Source: Alphaproteobacteria bacterium (GTDB taxonomy: Bacteria > Pseudomonadota > Alphaproteobacteria > SHVW01). From it: a stretch of 32,218 nucleotides of DNA. The translations under genes and the position numbers were made by a program. Positions 31,955-32,218 of the stretch are shown here, in pieces. Below the pieces are notes generated by a model, which was given only the letters and a program-made list of their open reading frames with translations, did no database searches and had not been told where the DNA came from. The stretch lies in assembly GCA_009694085.1 (NCBI GenBank), contig SHVW01000022.1:1-32218 (forward strand). The letters are read 5' to 3'. The number at the start of each line of letters is the position of its first letter. The first letter of the stretch is position 1.

Positions 31955-32218
31955 TTACTCTGTTAAGACCCATTCGGGCGGCACTTCCCGGATGATCTGC
32001 CAGTCGGCCGCAGTCTTCACGCGGGCATCGACGGCGTAGAGGACCAGCAATGCCAAATCGATTCGCGCGCCGTCGCGCGAGAAGGGCAGAAGCAAACGGT
32101 CGTAGCCCAGCGCAATCGCCATGAAGCGAAAGCCGCGCCGGGTGTAGATCGGTGCCGCGCTTGCGATCATGCTGCGATAAGCCGCGTGAACTTCCGACCG
32201 GATGGGCGGCGGATACAG
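31955..32218 (-). CDS. PAS_5-like protein, C-terminal part (partial)
   Basis: The gene runs in from the right edge; 87 codons are visible with no start. The sequence YRSMIASAAPIYTRRGFRFM, then LGYDRLLLPFSRDGARIDLA and LLVLYAVDAR matches the alphaproteobacterial PAS_5-type family, in which a conserved Y-R-L-x-L-P-x-S segment ends the PAS fold. The role is unknown (possibly sensing). It is convergent with the WYL-like gene, 9 bp apart. Confidence 0.65.
   Translation of the reverse strand: MYPPPIRSEVHAAYRSMIASAAPIYTRRGFRFMAIALGYDRLLLPFSRDGARIDLALLVLYAVDARVKTAADWQIIREVPPEWVLTE

Noticed and set aside
1-32218. CRISPR arrays, insertion-sequence transposases, integrases, rRNA and intact tRNA genes
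   Set aside because: None was seen on reading the translations and intergenic DNA; the only repeats are the short ones listed.

Overview
The window looks like the chromosome of a high-GC alphaproteobacterium, probably Rhodospirillales-like. The evidence is the recG / sdhE / mfd block, alphaproteobacterial-type proteins (PAS_5-like protein, DUF2806-like protein, bactofilin, type III glutamine synthetase) and strongly GC-biased third codon positions. I could not run a taxonomic search, so this rests on gene content and layout.

Layout. 1-617: the end of a Crp/Fnr regulator gene, then a gene-free stretch with an AT-rich patch, two near-identical TGTGA-N6-TCAC palindromes and a strong intrinsic terminator that probably ends a small RNA. 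618-3142: a DUF2806-like gene facing a leftward group (FliL-like fragment, bactofilin, a Pro/Ala-rich protein that appears frameshifted). 3146-3672: a beheaded haloacetate dehalogenase that abuts the beheaded FliL-like gene, which marks an old rearrangement junction. 3720-10408: DUF502 membrane protein, recG, sdhE, mfd. 10435-14112: a methyltransferase coupled to a Gdx-type SMR exporter, a LysR regulator and a type III glutamine synthetase. 14113-14799: gene debris holding a LysR tail and, on the minus strand, a recognisable FMN (RFN) riboswitch with no riboflavin gene behind it. 14800-19876: nitronate monooxygenase, FrnE-like DsbA protein, nitroreductase and a large MscS channel. 19975-23147: a catabolic operon (SDR, NIPSNAP, acyl-CoA dehydrogenase) ending in a broken nitroreductase. 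23209-23319: two inverted palindromic repeats.

23353-30660 is the most coherent system: a tightly packed leftward operon phnW-phnA-phnY for 2-aminoethylphosphonate (AEP) breakdown (transaminase, phosphonoacetate hydrolase, phosphonoacetaldehyde dehydrogenase). Its last gene is a two-domain FAD/GcvT (dimethylglycine-dehydrogenase-like) enzyme. A divergent LysR regulator shares a short intergenic region rich in dyads. The order suggests AEP -> phosphonoacetaldehyde -> phosphonoacetate -> acetate + phosphate, with the FAD enzyme perhaps feeding N-methylated aminophosphonates into the route. 30661-31520: a HigBA toxin-antitoxin pair flanked by two copies (about 94% identical) of the last ~100 bp of that lysR gene, as if a small element inserted at the gene's 3' end. 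31607-32218: a small WYL-like protein and a partial PAS-like protein.

Decay is a recurring theme: truncated, frameshifted or relic elements occur at about 1.9, 3.15, 14.3, 14.5, 22.7 and 31.5 kb, although all housekeeping genes are intact.
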